Source: RYN-111 sp963760125
GTDB taxonomy: Bacteria; Actinomycetota; Actinomycetes; Mycobacteriales; SCTD01
Direction of reading: 5' to 3'
Assembly (NCBI GenBank): GCA_963760125.1
Contig: CAVXBV010000014.1
Span: 322,980-386,979 of the forward strand
DNA: 64,000 nt
Below are positions 15,093 through 24,606 of the stretch, in pieces. Made by a program: the position numbers and the translations under genes. Position 1 is the stretch's first letter, and each line of letters begins with the position of its first letter. Below the pieces are notes generated by a model. It was not told the DNA's origin. It did no database searches and worked only from the letters and a program-made list of their open reading frames with translations.

Positions 15093-15878
15093 TCATTGCC
15101 CTCGCGGCGTGGCGGCGTACACGACCAACCCTTGAGGGACCCCCTTGGGCGAGGACCAGGCGAAGGACCGCTTGCGTCGCGCCGCCACGCGGTCGGGGTC
15201 CAAGCCGGCGAGGGCGGTGTCGGAGACCAGCACCTCGTCCCGACCTGCTCGCTCGACCAGACGTGCGGCGATGTTGACGTCCACACCCAGGTAGTCGCCA
15301 CCCAGGGAGCGCGGCCGCCCCGTGTGGAGAGCTCCGCGCATCACCGGCTGCCACCCGTCGACCTCGACGTCGCAGAGCCGGGACCTCGCCTCGGTCACCG
15401 CGTCGAACGCCAGTTGCGACGTCGGGAACGTCGCCATGATCCCGTCCCCCAGCCGTTTGACCACGCGACCGCGATGGGCCAGCACCGGTGGCTCCACCGC
15501 GGCAGCGACGCGGCGTAGCAGCAGGAGCGCGGCGTCGTCTCCGGCCCTCAGCGCCCACGTCGAGAAGCCCACCAGGTCGGTGAACAGCACCGTGAGCTCG
15601 GCATCACCGCGCCCGCGACCGGTGCGCTCCGTCACCGCCTGCCAGACCTGCAGCGCGCCGAGCCCCACCTCGCGCGCCACCCCGGGCCGGTCCTCGAGCA
15701 GCCGGTCAGCGACGCGCGCCACCGTCCCCGCGGGATCGCGACCCGCGCTGGACAGCGGGTCACCGAACCCCGGGTCGCCCGGGAGCGCACGCCGCAGCCG
15801 ACGGACCGCGTCGATCGCGGCGGGGCTCTGATCGGTACGGCGCAGCGGACCGGACAGCCGGCCCACCGGACCGGTCAC
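15093..15878 (-). CDS. Class III adenylate cyclase domain protein
   Basis: A 261-residue protein with an N-terminal helical region (~1-90) and a C-terminal class III cyclase domain. All key residues can be seen: metal Asp in LFTDLVGFS (~residue 100) and in LGDGIMATF, base-selecting Lys in VVKRLGDG (~141-148), the second selector Asp in GVDVN, and the transition-state Asn/Arg in VNIAARL (~200-206). Lys/Asp selection predicts ATP rather than GTP, giving cAMP. No membrane segments, so the enzyme is cytoplasmic. Its GTG overlaps the stop of the upstream coiled-coil gene (GTGA), implying coupled translation and perhaps a physical partnership. Confidence 0.88.
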   Translation of the reverse strand: MTGPVGRLSGPLRRTDQSPAAIDAVRRLRRALPGDPGFGDPLSSAGRDPAGTVARVADRLLEDRPGVAREVGLGALQVWQAVTERTGRGRGDAELTVLFTDLVGFSTWALRAGDDAALLLLRRVAAAVEPPVLAHRGRVVKRLGDGIMATFPTSQLAFDAVTEARSRLCDVEVDGWQPVMRGALHTGRPRSLGGDYLGVDVNIAARLVERAGRDEVLVSDTALAGLDPDRVAARRKRSFAWSSPKGVPQGLVVYAATPRGQ

Positions 15879-16354
15879 GGACCGAGAAGGGCGTCGAAGA
15901 AGGCGTCCACGCGGTGGGAGGGCGTGCGCAACTCGTCGAAGGAGGGGACGTGCGGCGCGACCGGGCCACCGTCCTCGGCGTCGGGGTCCGGTCGGGCTGA
16001 CGGTGCCTCCTCCGGGGCCAGCTCGACCAGGGGCGCGGCGGCGTGGACGATCCCGCTGCGGACCAGCTCTTCGACCTCCGCCTCGCGCAGCGCGGCGCGG
16101 ACGTCCGCTTCGCGGCGGGCATGCGCCAGTTCGGCCTGTGCCTGCTCGGCCTCGTGGCGCGCCGACGCCGCGAGCTCCAGGGCCTGCCGTCGCGCGGCCT
16201 CCGCCCGCTCGGCCGCCTCGCGCGCGTGCATCGCGAGCTGCCGCGCGTGGGTGAGCTGACCCTGCAGGTCAGCGGCCGCCTGCGCGGCCGCCTCGACACG
16301 CAGGCGCGCGAGGGTCGCGCTCAGCGTCGCGTCGTACAACGGGGTCTCGCTCAC
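15875..16354 (-). CDS. Ala/Glu-rich coiled-coil protein, hypothetical
   Basis: The ~159-residue protein is dominated by a long heptad-type helix (residues ~15-105: LARLRVEAAAQAAADL, AREAAERAEAARRQALEL, AEQAQAELAHARREAD), then an acidic Pro-rich linker and a short conserved-looking tail (DELRTPSHRVDAFFDALLG). No signal peptide or membrane span. It overlaps the adenylate cyclase gene by four bases and is 64 bases downstream of the ThrE-like exporter. It could act as a scaffold or dimerisation partner of the cyclase. The GTG start lacks a good ribosome site, so the N-terminus is tentative. Confidence 0.6.
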   Translation of the reverse strand: MSETPLYDATLSATLARLRVEAAAQAAADLQGQLTHARQLAMHAREAAERAEAARRQALELAASARHEAEQAQAELAHARREADVRAALREAEVEELVRSGIVHAAAPLVELAPEEAPSARPDPDAEDGGPVAPHVPSFDELRTPSHRVDAFFDALLGP

Positions 16355-16418
16355 CCCGTCATCCAACCCGAGATCGGTCCGGAAGGGGAGGCCGCACCGC
16401 TGTGACGCTCTCCACCCG

Positions 16419-17801
16419 TCAGGCCGACGTACGCCGCAACGGGCCGAACAGGCGCGGACCGCGTCGTCGTTCGAGCCGGCTCTGCTCGCGCCGCACCGGC
16501 TGGGCGATGAGCTCACCGAACAAGATCCCGGCGGCGAGGGCGAACCCGACGCTGACGGCGGTGAGCAGCAGGCTGAAACCGCCACCGGTCTGCCCGCCGG
16601 TGACCGCCTGGAGTCCGCGGAACAGCAGTAGGCCGGGGAGCTGCGGGACGATCGCCGGGACGACGAGCAGCAGGGGCGCGAACCGGACCCGCCCCGCGAC
16701 GGCGTGGCAGACGATGCCCATGGCGATGGCTGCGCCGGCCGTCGCCGTGGTGGCGGAGACGCCACCCGCCGCGAGGCCGAGGTTCACGCCGAAACCGGCG
16801 CCGCCGATCACCAGCGCCGACACGATCACCCGCGGCGGCGCGTAGTTGGCGACGGCGTAGAACCCGGCCGCCGCCGCGGCCGCCAGCACGCGCACCGGCA
16901 GGCCGAGGGCTGCCCCGTCGAGGTCGTCCGCCTCGATCCGCACGCCGACCCGGCGTCCGAGGTCGAGGGCGAGGGCGATCCCGGTCAACAGCCCGGCGGT
17001 CAGCACGACGACCTCGAGCGCGCGCGCGGCCGCGGTCACCAGGAAGCCCCCGATCGCGTCCTGGACGCTGCCGACGAACAAGCCTCCCGGCAGCATCACG
17101 ACGATGCCGGAGGCGATGACCAGCGAGGAGCTGACCTGCAGTCCGAGGGCGGCCAGCCCGATGGCGGCCGCGGTGGCGACGAAGCCACCCAGCACGTACT
17201 GGTAGAAGAACGGCACCTCGCGGGCGTTCAGGTGCCGGTTGACGCGGTCGGTGACCACGGTCGCGAAGAAAGCCGTCGCCAGCACCAGCAGCCCCCCGCC
17301 GAGCAGGACCGCGACGGCCGCGGCCAGCCCGCCCCACGCCGCCGTGGTGACCCAGCGGGGATACGGGTGCGGGGCGCGGCGGAGCGCATCGACCCGCTCC
17401 TGGGCCGTGGTCACGTCGATGTCGCCTCGGGTCAGCGCGTCCACGACGGCGTGCAACCGGGACAGCCGGGTGCCGTCGAAGCCGTAGCGGCGGACGAAGC
17501 GTGACCCGGTGATCGGCGCCGAGTCCGCGGAGCGCAGGTAGGAGACCGAGATGACCGTGTAGGTCACGTCGGCCTCACAGCGCTCCAGACCGGCCGCCCG
17601 GGTCACTGCCCGGATCGTCGCCGTCACGTCCCCGGCGCCGGCGCCGCCGGACAGCAGCAGCTCCCCGATGCGCATCGCCAGGTTCAGCGCCTGGTAGGCC
17701 TCCCGCTCAGCGAGGTTGGGGCGCTGCAGCGTCTCGGTGACCGGCGCCACGGCGTTGGGCGTGCGCAACCGGGCGATCACCCTGCTGCGCCTGCCCTCCA
17801 T
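16419..17801 (-). CDS. Threonine/serine exporter (ThrE) family membrane protein
   Basis: The ~460-residue protein has a soluble N-terminal ThrE domain (~35-165: LAMRIGELLLSGGAGAGDVT, YTVISVSYLRS, RLSRLHAVVDALTRGDID) followed by about ten membrane segments (AAWGGLAAAVAVLLGGGLLV through LTAVSVGFALAAGILFGELI). This is the complete two-part ThrE arrangement (DUF1212 plus DUF3815) on one chain, as in Corynebacterium ThrE, which exports L-threonine and L-serine. GASGDV-like and 'PGG..VGSVQDAIGG' signatures are present. It lies immediately upstream of the coiled-coil/cyclase pair on the same strand. Actual substrates remain inferred from the family. Confidence 0.87.
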   Translation of the reverse strand: MEGRRSRVIARLRTPNAVAPVTETLQRPNLAEREAYQALNLAMRIGELLLSGGAGAGDVTATIRAVTRAAGLERCEADVTYTVISVSYLRSADSAPITGSRFVRRYGFDGTRLSRLHAVVDALTRGDIDVTTAQERVDALRRAPHPYPRWVTTAAWGGLAAAVAVLLGGGLLVLATAFFATVVTDRVNRHLNAREVPFFYQYVLGGFVATAAAIGLAALGLQVSSSLVIASGIVVMLPGGLFVGSVQDAIGGFLVTAAARALEVVVLTAGLLTGIALALDLGRRVGVRIEADDLDGAALGLPVRVLAAAAAAGFYAVANYAPPRVIVSALVIGGAGFGVNLGLAAGGVSATTATAGAAIAMGIVCHAVAGRVRFAPLLLVVPAIVPQLPGLLLFRGLQAVTGGQTGGGFSLLLTAVSVGFALAAGILFGELIAQPVRREQSRLERRRGPRLFGPLRRTSA

Positions 17802-17833
17802 GGCCTTCACGGTAGAGGGCAGGCCCGCGGGCT

Positions 17834-18895
17834 TCAGCCGGTGAGCGTCGGGTAGTCGGTGTACCCCTTGGCGCCACCGGCGTAGAAGGTGGCCTGGTCG
17901 GGCTCGTTGAGCTCGGCGCCGGTGCGCAGCCGCTCGACGAGGTCGGGGTTGGCGAGGAAGCCCCGACCGATCGCGAACAGGTCGGCCTGACCGCTGTCGA
18001 CGGCCTCCTGGGCGGTCTGCAGGTCGGACGGCCCGGCGAAGCCGGTGTTGAACAGGACCGGCCCCTCCCACTGCTTGCACAGCACGGACCGGAAGTCGGT
18101 GTCGGGGCCCTCGAGCACGTGCAGGTAGAGCAGCCCGAGCGGCGCGAGGCCGTCGAGGAGGGCGGCGTAGGTCGCCTCGGTCTCGGTCTCCGCGATGTCG
18201 TTGAACGTGCCGCCGGGAGAGATCCGGATGCCGACCTTCTCGCCGCCGATGGCGTTCGCCACGGCCGTCGCGACCTCGATGACGAAGCGCGCGCGGTTCT
18301 CCGGCGACCCGCCGTAGGAGTCGGTCCGGGTGTTGGTGCTGTCGGACAGGAACTGCTGCAGCAGGTAGCCGTTGGCCGCGTGCAGCTCGACCCCGTCGAG
18401 CCCCGCGGACACGGCCCGCTGCGCCGCGTCGACGAACTCGCCGATCACCGAGGGGAGCTCCTCGGTCGTGAGCGCCCGGGGCTCCTCGAACGCCTTCATG
18501 CCCTGCTCGGTGTAGACCTCACCGGCGGGCGTGACGGCCGACGGGCCGACCGGGCGCAGACCGGTGATGACCTGGTGGCCGATCCGGCCGGCGTGCATCA
18601 GCTGGGCCACGATGTGCCCTCCGTTCGCGTGCACCGCGTCGGCGACGAGGCGCCAGCCGGCGACCTGGTCGTCGCTGTGCAGGCCGGGCGTGTGGGGGTA
18701 GCCCTGGCCCACGGCGGCGGGCTGCGTGCCCTCGCTGATGATGAGTCCGGCCGTCGCGCGCTGTCCGTAGTAGGTCGCCGCCAGCTCGGTCGGCGCCTCC
18801 CCTGCCCCGGCGCGGTTGCGGGTCAGCGGGGCCATCACGAGGCGGTTGGACAGCGTGAGCGGTCCGAGCTGGTACGGAGCGAACAGGTCGGTCAT
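17834..18895 (-). CDS. Old Yellow Enzyme-type alkene reductase (NADH:flavin oxidoreductase)
   Basis: A 353-residue FMN TIM-barrel protein. The start LFAPYQLGPLTLSNRLVMAPLTRNRA, the HAGR block (QLMHAGRIG), the substrate-binding His/Asn pair in ELHAANGYLLQQFL (~residues 177-190) with the catalytic Tyr, and NTRTDSYGGSPENR are all intact OYE hallmarks, as is FAIGRGFLANPD near the C-terminus. The enzyme should reduce activated C=C bonds of enones, nitroolefins or nitrate esters with NAD(P)H. The ATG giving MTDLFAPY has GGAG seven bases upstream. An imperfect operator-like dyad lies just upstream, consistent with electrophile-responsive control; no regulator gene is adjacent. Confidence 0.93.
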   Translation of the reverse strand: MTDLFAPYQLGPLTLSNRLVMAPLTRNRAGAGEAPTELAATYYGQRATAGLIISEGTQPAAVGQGYPHTPGLHSDDQVAGWRLVADAVHANGGHIVAQLMHAGRIGHQVITGLRPVGPSAVTPAGEVYTEQGMKAFEEPRALTTEELPSVIGEFVDAAQRAVSAGLDGVELHAANGYLLQQFLSDSTNTRTDSYGGSPENRARFVIEVATAVANAIGGEKVGIRISPGGTFNDIAETETEATYAALLDGLAPLGLLYLHVLEGPDTDFRSVLCKQWEGPVLFNTGFAGPSDLQTAQEAVDSGQADLFAIGRGFLANPDLVERLRTGAELNEPDQATFYAGGAKGYTDYPTLTG

Positions 18896-18916
18896 GGCGA
18901 ACTCCACGGGTCAGGG

Positions 18917-18935
18917 GGTTGTTGCTGGTACAACC
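18917..18935. promoter_or_regulatory. Operator-like dyad upstream of the alkene reductase gene
   Basis: GGTTGT-TGCTGGT-ACAACC has 6-bp arms and a 7-base centre, 22 bases upstream of the start codon. The pattern resembles binding sites of TetR/HxlR-type regulators that often control OYE genes. The regulator is not in this window's vicinity. Confidence 0.4.
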
Positions 18936-18979
18936 ACGATCGTCCCCGAACGATCCCCGTGCAGAACGTGACGGATCTC

Positions 18980-21425
18980 CTAGCGGGCCCACTCCGGGCC
19001 CAGCGGCGCCAGGGCGGTGACCCGGACGACCGCTTCCCCCGCCTCGTCGGAGGCGGCCAGGTCGATCTCGCCGTGCAACGCCCAGTCGTGATCTCCGGCG
19101 TCGTCGTGCAGCACCTGCACCACGCTCGTCCCGTCGATCTGCAGGAACGAGGGCCCGCGGGCATCGCCGTCGAGCAGTACCTGCTCGTGGTCGGCGAAGT
19201 AGGCGTCGAGGGCGGAGTCCCAGTCGACGTCGGGGTCCAGCGCTCGCAGCAGGTCCGCCCGGTCGAACGACACGGCGTGGACGCGCTTCCACATCGCGTT
19301 GCGCACCAGGACCCGGAACGCCCGGGTGTTGCGCGTCAGGGCCGGAACAGGCTCGGGGACCAGCGCTCCCCCGCCGCTCGCGAGCTCGGTCCACTCATCG
19401 AGCAGGCTCGAGTCGACCTGCCGCACCGTCTCGCCGAGCCAGGCCTGGAGGTCCTCGAGCTCCTCGGTGCGGAACGCGTCCGGCACCGAGCGGCGCAGCG
19501 CCTTCCACGCGTCCGCGAACGCCCGCAGCACCAGTCCTTCGCTGCGCTGCAGGCCGTAGAGGGCGACGTACTCGTTGAACGTGGTGCCCTGCTCGTAGAG
19601 GTCACGCGCGACGCCCTTGGGGCGCAGCTCGTGGTCGATGATCCACGGGTGGGACTGCCGGTAGATCTCGTACGCCGCGGTGAGCAGCTCCTCGAGGGGC
19701 CGCGGGTAGGTGACGTCCTCGAGCAGCGTCATCCGCTCCTCGTACTCGATGCCGTCGCTCTTCATCTGCTGCACGGCCTCGCCGCGGGCCTTCTTGCGCT
19801 GCGCCGACAGCACCTGCCGCGGGTCGTCGAGCGTCGCCTCGACGACGCTCAGCACGTCCAGCGCGTACGTCGGTGCGTCGATGTCGAGCAGCTCGAAGGC
19901 CGCCAGTGCGAGCAGCGCCAACGGCTGGTCCAGAGCGAAGTCGGGCTGGAGATCGACGGTGAGCCGCACCCCGCCGTCCACGCGCTCCAGCACGCCACCG
20001 GCCTCGAGCGAGCGGAAGATGCGGATCGCCTGACGGACGAGGGACCGCTGCTTGACCGCGCGACTCGTGGTTGTCGAGCAGCAGTCGGCGCATGTGACCG
20101 AAGAAGTCACCCCCGCGCGCCGCGACGTTGAGCAGCATCGCGGCGCTGACCCGCATCTGCGACGTCATCGTCTCGGGTGTGGCGCCGACGAGCCGGTCGA
20201 AGGTCTTCTCGTCCCACGAGACGAACCCGTCCGGCGGCGACTTGCGCTTGTAGGACCGCTTCTTCTTCTCGTCGTCGCCGAACTTCGCCAGCGCCTTGGT
20301 GTTCTCGATGACGTGGTCCGGCGCCTGCACCACCACCAGGCCCGCCACGTCGAAGCCGGCCCGGCCGGCGCGGCCGGCGATCTGGTGGAACTCCCGCGCG
20401 CGAAGGTGGCGCACCCGCGTCCCGTCGTACTTGCTCAGGGACGTGAACAGGACCGTGCGGATCGGGACGTTGATGCCGACGCCGAGGGTGTCGGTGCCGC
20501 ACACGACCTTGAGCAGGCCGGCCTGCGCCAGCGTCTCCACCAGTCGGCGGTACTTCGGCAGCATGCCGGCGTGGTGCACTCCGATCCCGTGGCGCACCAG
20601 GCGTGACAGGGTCTGGCCGAACTTCGTGGTGAAGCGGAAGTCACCGATGAGCGCGGCGATCCGGTCCTTCTCCTCGCGGGTGCAGACGTTGACGCTCATG
20701 AGCGCCTGCGCCCGCTCGACCGACGACTCCTGCGTGGAGTGGACGACGTAGACCGGCGCCTGGTGGGTCTGCAGCAGCTCCGACAGCTGTTCGTGCAGCG
20801 GGTCCAGCGACCAGGCGAAGGTGAGCGGCACGGGGCGTTCGGCGTTCGCGACCTCGACGGTCTCGCGACCGGTCCGGCGTTGCAGGTCCTCCCGCAGGTC
20901 GCTGGTGTCCCCGAGCGTGGCCGACATGAGCAGGAACTGCGTGCCGGTCATCTCCAGCAGCGGCACCTGCCAGGCCCAGCCGCGCTCGGCGTCGGCGTAG
21001 TAGTGGAACTCGTCCATCACCACCAGCCCGACGCCCGTGGCGTCGCCGAGCCGGAGGGCGCGGTTGGCGAGCACCTCGGCGGTGCAGCAGACGATCGGAG
21101 CATCGGTGTTGACGGCCGCGTCGCCGGTGGCCATGCCGACGTTCTCGGCCCCGAACGTCTCGCAGAGCGCGAAGAACTTCTCGCTGACCAGCGCCTTGAT
21201 GGGGGCTGTGTAGACCGACTGCTCCCCACGACTCCAGGCCGCCAGATGCGCCCCCGTCGCGACGAGGGACTTGCCGCTCCCGGTCGGGGTGGCGAGGACG
21301 ACGTGGCTGCCTGCGAGCACTTCGAGCAGCGCCTCCTCCTGCGCCGGGTACAGCGCGACCGGGGACCACGCCGTGAACGCGTCGAGGACCTCGTCGGGTC
21401 CTCCGGTCACCGGCTGCAGCGTCAC
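18980..21425 (-). CDS. Ski2-like DEAD/DEAH helicase with DUF3516 C-terminal domain (one frameshift)
   Basis: Reconstructed length ~815 residues. Helicase core: ATPTGSGKSLVATGAH (Walker A, ~residues 44-59), APIKALVSEKF, VVMDEFHYYAD (DEFH box, ~139), LMSATLGD, GVHHAGMLPKYRR, GTDTLGVGINVPIRTVLF and HQIAGRAGRAG. The C-terminal DUF3516 region follows, ending LAPLGPEWAR. The frame breaks once near 20060-20070, right after LLLDNHE, and continues perfectly from AVKQRSLVRQAIRIFRSL. A single indel, probably a sequencing error, explains it. These are actinobacterial Ski2/Mtr4-related helicases presumed to act on RNA or DNA. GTG start. No close neighbour on its strand. Confidence 0.88.
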
Positions 21426-21450
21426 CCGGGCAGTCTGCCAGCCCGGTGGA

Positions 21451-22467
21451 TCAGGCAGGGACGAGCGGGGCGTCGTCCGTGACCGGGAAGTGGCAGGCGT
21501 ACTCGTGGCCGACCTCGCTGCCGGACGCCTGCACCAGCGGCGGCATCTGCTCGGCGCACAGGCTCTGGGCCCGCGGGCAGCGGGTCCGGAACGGGCAGCC
21601 CGATGGCGGGTCGGCCGGGCTCGGTACGTCGCCCTCGAGCCGGATCCGGGGGCGAGCGTCGACGTCGGCCCGGTGCTCGACCTCGGGGACGGCGGACAGC
21701 AGGGCGTGGGTGTAGGGGTGGCGCGGTCGGGTGTACAGCGAGGTGCGGTCCGCGACCTCCACGAGCTTGCCGAGGTACATCACAGCCACCCGGTCCGACA
21801 TGTGACGCACGATCGACAGGTCGTGGGCGATGAACAGGAACGCCAGGCCGAGGTCGCGCTGCAGGTCCTGCAGCAGGTTGACGACCTGGGCCTGGATCGA
21901 GACGTCCAGGGCAGACACCGGCTCGTCGGCCACGATGAGCTTCGGGGAAAGCGACAGGGCCCGCGCGATCCCGATGCGCTGGCGCTGGCCACCGGAGAAC
22001 TCGTGCGGGTAGCGGTTGTAGTGCTCGGGGTTGAGACCGACGAGCTCGAGCAGCTCCTGCACCCGACGCTTGCGCCCGCCCGGCGGGTCGATCTTCTGCA
22101 CCTCCATGAAGGAGGACACGATGGCCCCGACGGTGTGGCGCGGGTTCAGCGAGGAGTAGGGGTCCTGGAAGATCATCTGGATCTCGGACCGCAAGGGACG
22201 CAGCTCCTTGACCGAGAGGTGCGCGATGTCCCGCCCCTCGAAGCGGATCGCCCCCGCCGACGGTTCGAGCAGCCGGGCGATGAGCCGACCGGTGGTCGTC
22301 TTGCCGCAGCCGGACTCGCCCACCAGCCCCAGGGTCTCGCCGGCGGACAGCGTCAGGGACACGCCGTCCACGGCACGCACGGCGCCGACCTCGCGCTGCA
22401 GCAGCAGGCCGCTGCGGATCGGGAAGTGCTTGGTGAGGTTCTCGACCTCGAGCAGGGGTTCGCTCAC
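21451..22467 (-). CDS. Peptide ABC transporter ATP-binding protein, OppF/DppF type
   Basis: A 338-residue ABC ATPase. Walker A GESGCGKTT (~residues 49-57), Q-loop MIFQDPYSSLNPRHTVG, signature FSGGQRQRIGIARAL, Walker B LIVADEPVSALDVSIQ, switch His in FIAHDLSIVRHM. The C-terminal oligopeptide/dipeptide extension contains the Cys-bearing GCPFRTRCPRAQ block that binds a cluster or metal in some homologues. The GTG start overlaps the stop of the upstream ATPase (GTGA). Last gene of a five-gene importer operon; intact. The operon probably takes up di- or oligopeptides, though the same family also transports nickel and sugars. Confidence 0.93.
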   Translation of the reverse strand: MSEPLLEVENLTKHFPIRSGLLLQREVGAVRAVDGVSLTLSAGETLGLVGESGCGKTTTGRLIARLLEPSAGAIRFEGRDIAHLSVKELRPLRSEIQMIFQDPYSSLNPRHTVGAIVSSFMEVQKIDPPGGRKRRVQELLELVGLNPEHYNRYPHEFSGGQRQRIGIARALSLSPKLIVADEPVSALDVSIQAQVVNLLQDLQRDLGLAFLFIAHDLSIVRHMSDRVAVMYLGKLVEVADRTSLYTRPRHPYTHALLSAVPEVEHRADVDARPRIRLEGDVPSPADPPSGCPFRTRCPRAQSLCAEQMPPLVQASGSEVGHEYACHFPVTDDAPLVPA

Positions 22468-23518
22468 GCCGGTGATCCCTCCCAGAGCGGCAGCAGGTCG
22501 GTGTCGACGATCTCGTTGCGGGTGTCGACCTCGAGGTGGCAGGCGGTCTGCCCCCCGGGCAGACCGGACAGGCGCAGCTCGGGACGCTCTGTCCGGCAGC
22601 GGTCCCCCGGCACCCGGTCTGCGTAGTCGCACCGCGGTTCGAACGGGCAGCCCGGCGGCAGCGCGATGAGGCTGGGAGGGGTGCCACGGACAGGGACGAG
22701 GGGGGCGTTGACGTCGTTGTGCAGGCGCGGGATGGAGGACAGCAGACCCCAGGTGTAGGGCATCTGCGGGCGTGACAGCAGGCTGCGGACCTCGCCCTTC
22801 TCGACGCACCGGCCGGCGTACATCACGAGGACCTCGTCAGCGACCTGGGAGACCACCCCGAGGTCATGGGTCACCAGGATGATGGCGGAGTCGAACTCCT
22901 CCTGGACGTCGGCGAGCAGGTCCAGGATCTGCGCCTGCACGGTCACGTCCAAGGCCGTCGTCGGCTCGTCCGCCACGAGCAGCGCCGGGTTGTTGGCGAG
23001 CGCCATCGCGATCATCGCGCGCTGCCGCATCCCGCCCGAGAACTCGTGCGGGTAGTTGTCCACGCGCCGCCCGGGCTGCGGGATGCCGACCCTGCCCAGC
23101 AGGTCGACGGCCCGGGCGCGCGCCGCCTTCCGGCTGCCGCCCGCGTGCCGGCGGTACCCCTCGGCGATCTGGTTGCCGATCGTGTAGAACGGGCTCAGGG
23201 CCGTCAACGGGTCCTGGAAGATCATCGCGATCTGCGTCCCGCGCAGGTCGTTGAGCTCGCGCTCGCTGAGCGCCAGCAGGTCGGTCCCCTCGAGCAGCAC
23301 CTGCCCGGAGATCTGCGTGCGCCGCCGGTCGTGCAGGCCGAGCAGGGACAGCCCGGTCACGGTCTTGCCGGAGCCCGACTCCCCCACGATGCCCAGGGTG
23401 CGTCCGCGCTCCAGGGTGAACGACAGGCCGTCCACCGCACGGACGACCCCGTCGTCGGTGGGGAACTGGACCGGAGGTCGCGGACCTCCAGGAACGGGGT
23501 CGTGTCAGGAGCGGTCAT
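22464..23518 (-). CDS. Peptide ABC transporter ATP-binding protein, OppD/DppD type (one frameshift near the start)
   Basis: The reconstructed ~350-residue ATPase has Walker A GESGSGKTVTGLSLLG, Q-loop MIFQDPLTALSPF, signature FSGGMRQRAMIAMAL, Walker B LLVADEPTTALDV and VTHDLGVV, plus the Cys-rich PPGCPFEPRC tail. The start MTAPDTTPFLEVRDL (ATG overlapping the permease stop, ATGA) is in a different frame from the core. Restoring one base in the GG run near 23470-23474 gives DLRVQFPTDDGVVRAVDGLSF, the expected sequence, so a missing G is the likely cause. Partner of OppF/DppF for ATP hydrolysis under the two permeases. Confidence 0.88.
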
Positions 23519-24506
23519 GAGATGCGCACCCGGGGGTCGAGGAGGGCGTAGCCGATGTCGACGATCAGGTTGGCGAGCACGATCGCCACCGCCGCCAGCA
23601 GGACGGTCGCCATGATCATGGGGAGGTCGGACTGGACCACCGAGTTGATGGCCAAGCGGCCCACTCCCTGGATGTTGAAGACCGACTCGGTGATGATCGC
23701 GCCCGCCGAGCAGACCCGCGAGGTCCAGCCCGAAGATGGTCACGATCGGGCTGACGGCCGCGCGCCCGGCGTGCTTGACGTAGATCGAGCGGAGCGAGAG
23801 CCCCCGCGCCCGTCCGGTCCGCACGAAGTCCTCCTGCAGCGCCTCGACCATGGAGGCGCGGGACAGGCGGGCGTAGACGGCGGCGCTGACGAAGGCCAGC
23901 ACCAGCCACGGCAGGATCAGTCCGCCGAACCAGCCGGCGGGGTCCTCGGTCAGCGGGACGTAGCCCGGCTGCGGCAGCAGCTGCAGCTTGTCGACCAGGA
24001 CCAGTCGGGCCAGGACGCCGATGAAGTAGATCTGCAGCGAGGCGCCGGTGAGCGACAGGCCGATGGCCAGCTTGTCCAGCGGCCTGCCCCGGTTGAGGGC
24101 GGACACGACGCCGGCGCCGACGCCGACGAGCAGGAACAGCACGGCCGCGCCGATGGCCAACGAGGCCGTCGCCGGGAAGCGGTCCAGGAAGGTCTTCCAG
24201 ACCGGCTGGTGGTTGACGAAGGAGAAGCCGAAGCAGGGGACGTCGCAGTGCTGCACGTCACCGGCCTCGGTCACGTCGCGGCCGGCGACGATCCCCTTCA
24301 TGTAGCTGCCGTACTGCGACGAGCAGCGGCTGGTCGAGGCCGAGGTTCTTGTGGATCTCCGCGAGCTTGGCCGGCGTGCAGATCTTGCCGCAGGACAGCC
24401 GCGCGGGGTCGCCGGGCACCGCGAAGAACAGGAAGAACGTGACGGCGCTGACGATCGCCAGGATCAGCACGGAGCTGAGCAGGCGACGAACCACGAAGCG
24501 CAGCAA
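23515..24506 (-). pseudogene. Peptide ABC transporter permease, OppB/DppB type (two frameshifts)
   Basis: Reconstructed ~330 residues, the normal length. N-terminal part: MLRFVVRRLLSSVLILAIVS and FFAVPGDPARL, with a TTG start. Middle part: MKGIVAGRDV, the membrane segments ASLAIGAAVLFLLVGVGAGV and GLILPWLVLAFVSAAVYARL, and EDFVRTGRARGLS (the EAA-loop that docks the ATPases). The C-terminal part LDLAGLL then resumes in a third frame and ends at VRIS-stop overlapping the ATPase gene. Shifts fall near 24317 (an extra base inside LLVQYGSY) and near 23703. Both are single-base events with conserved sequence on each side, so error is likelier than decay. Confidence 0.82.
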
Positions 24507-24606
24507 GGGTTCTCTCGGGAGCGGAGCAGGATGACGGGTAGGAGCAGTGAGGGGCAGCGCCTGCGGCCGGCCGAGAGCTGCCGGCCGGCCGCAGTGCGTC
24601 GGTGCC

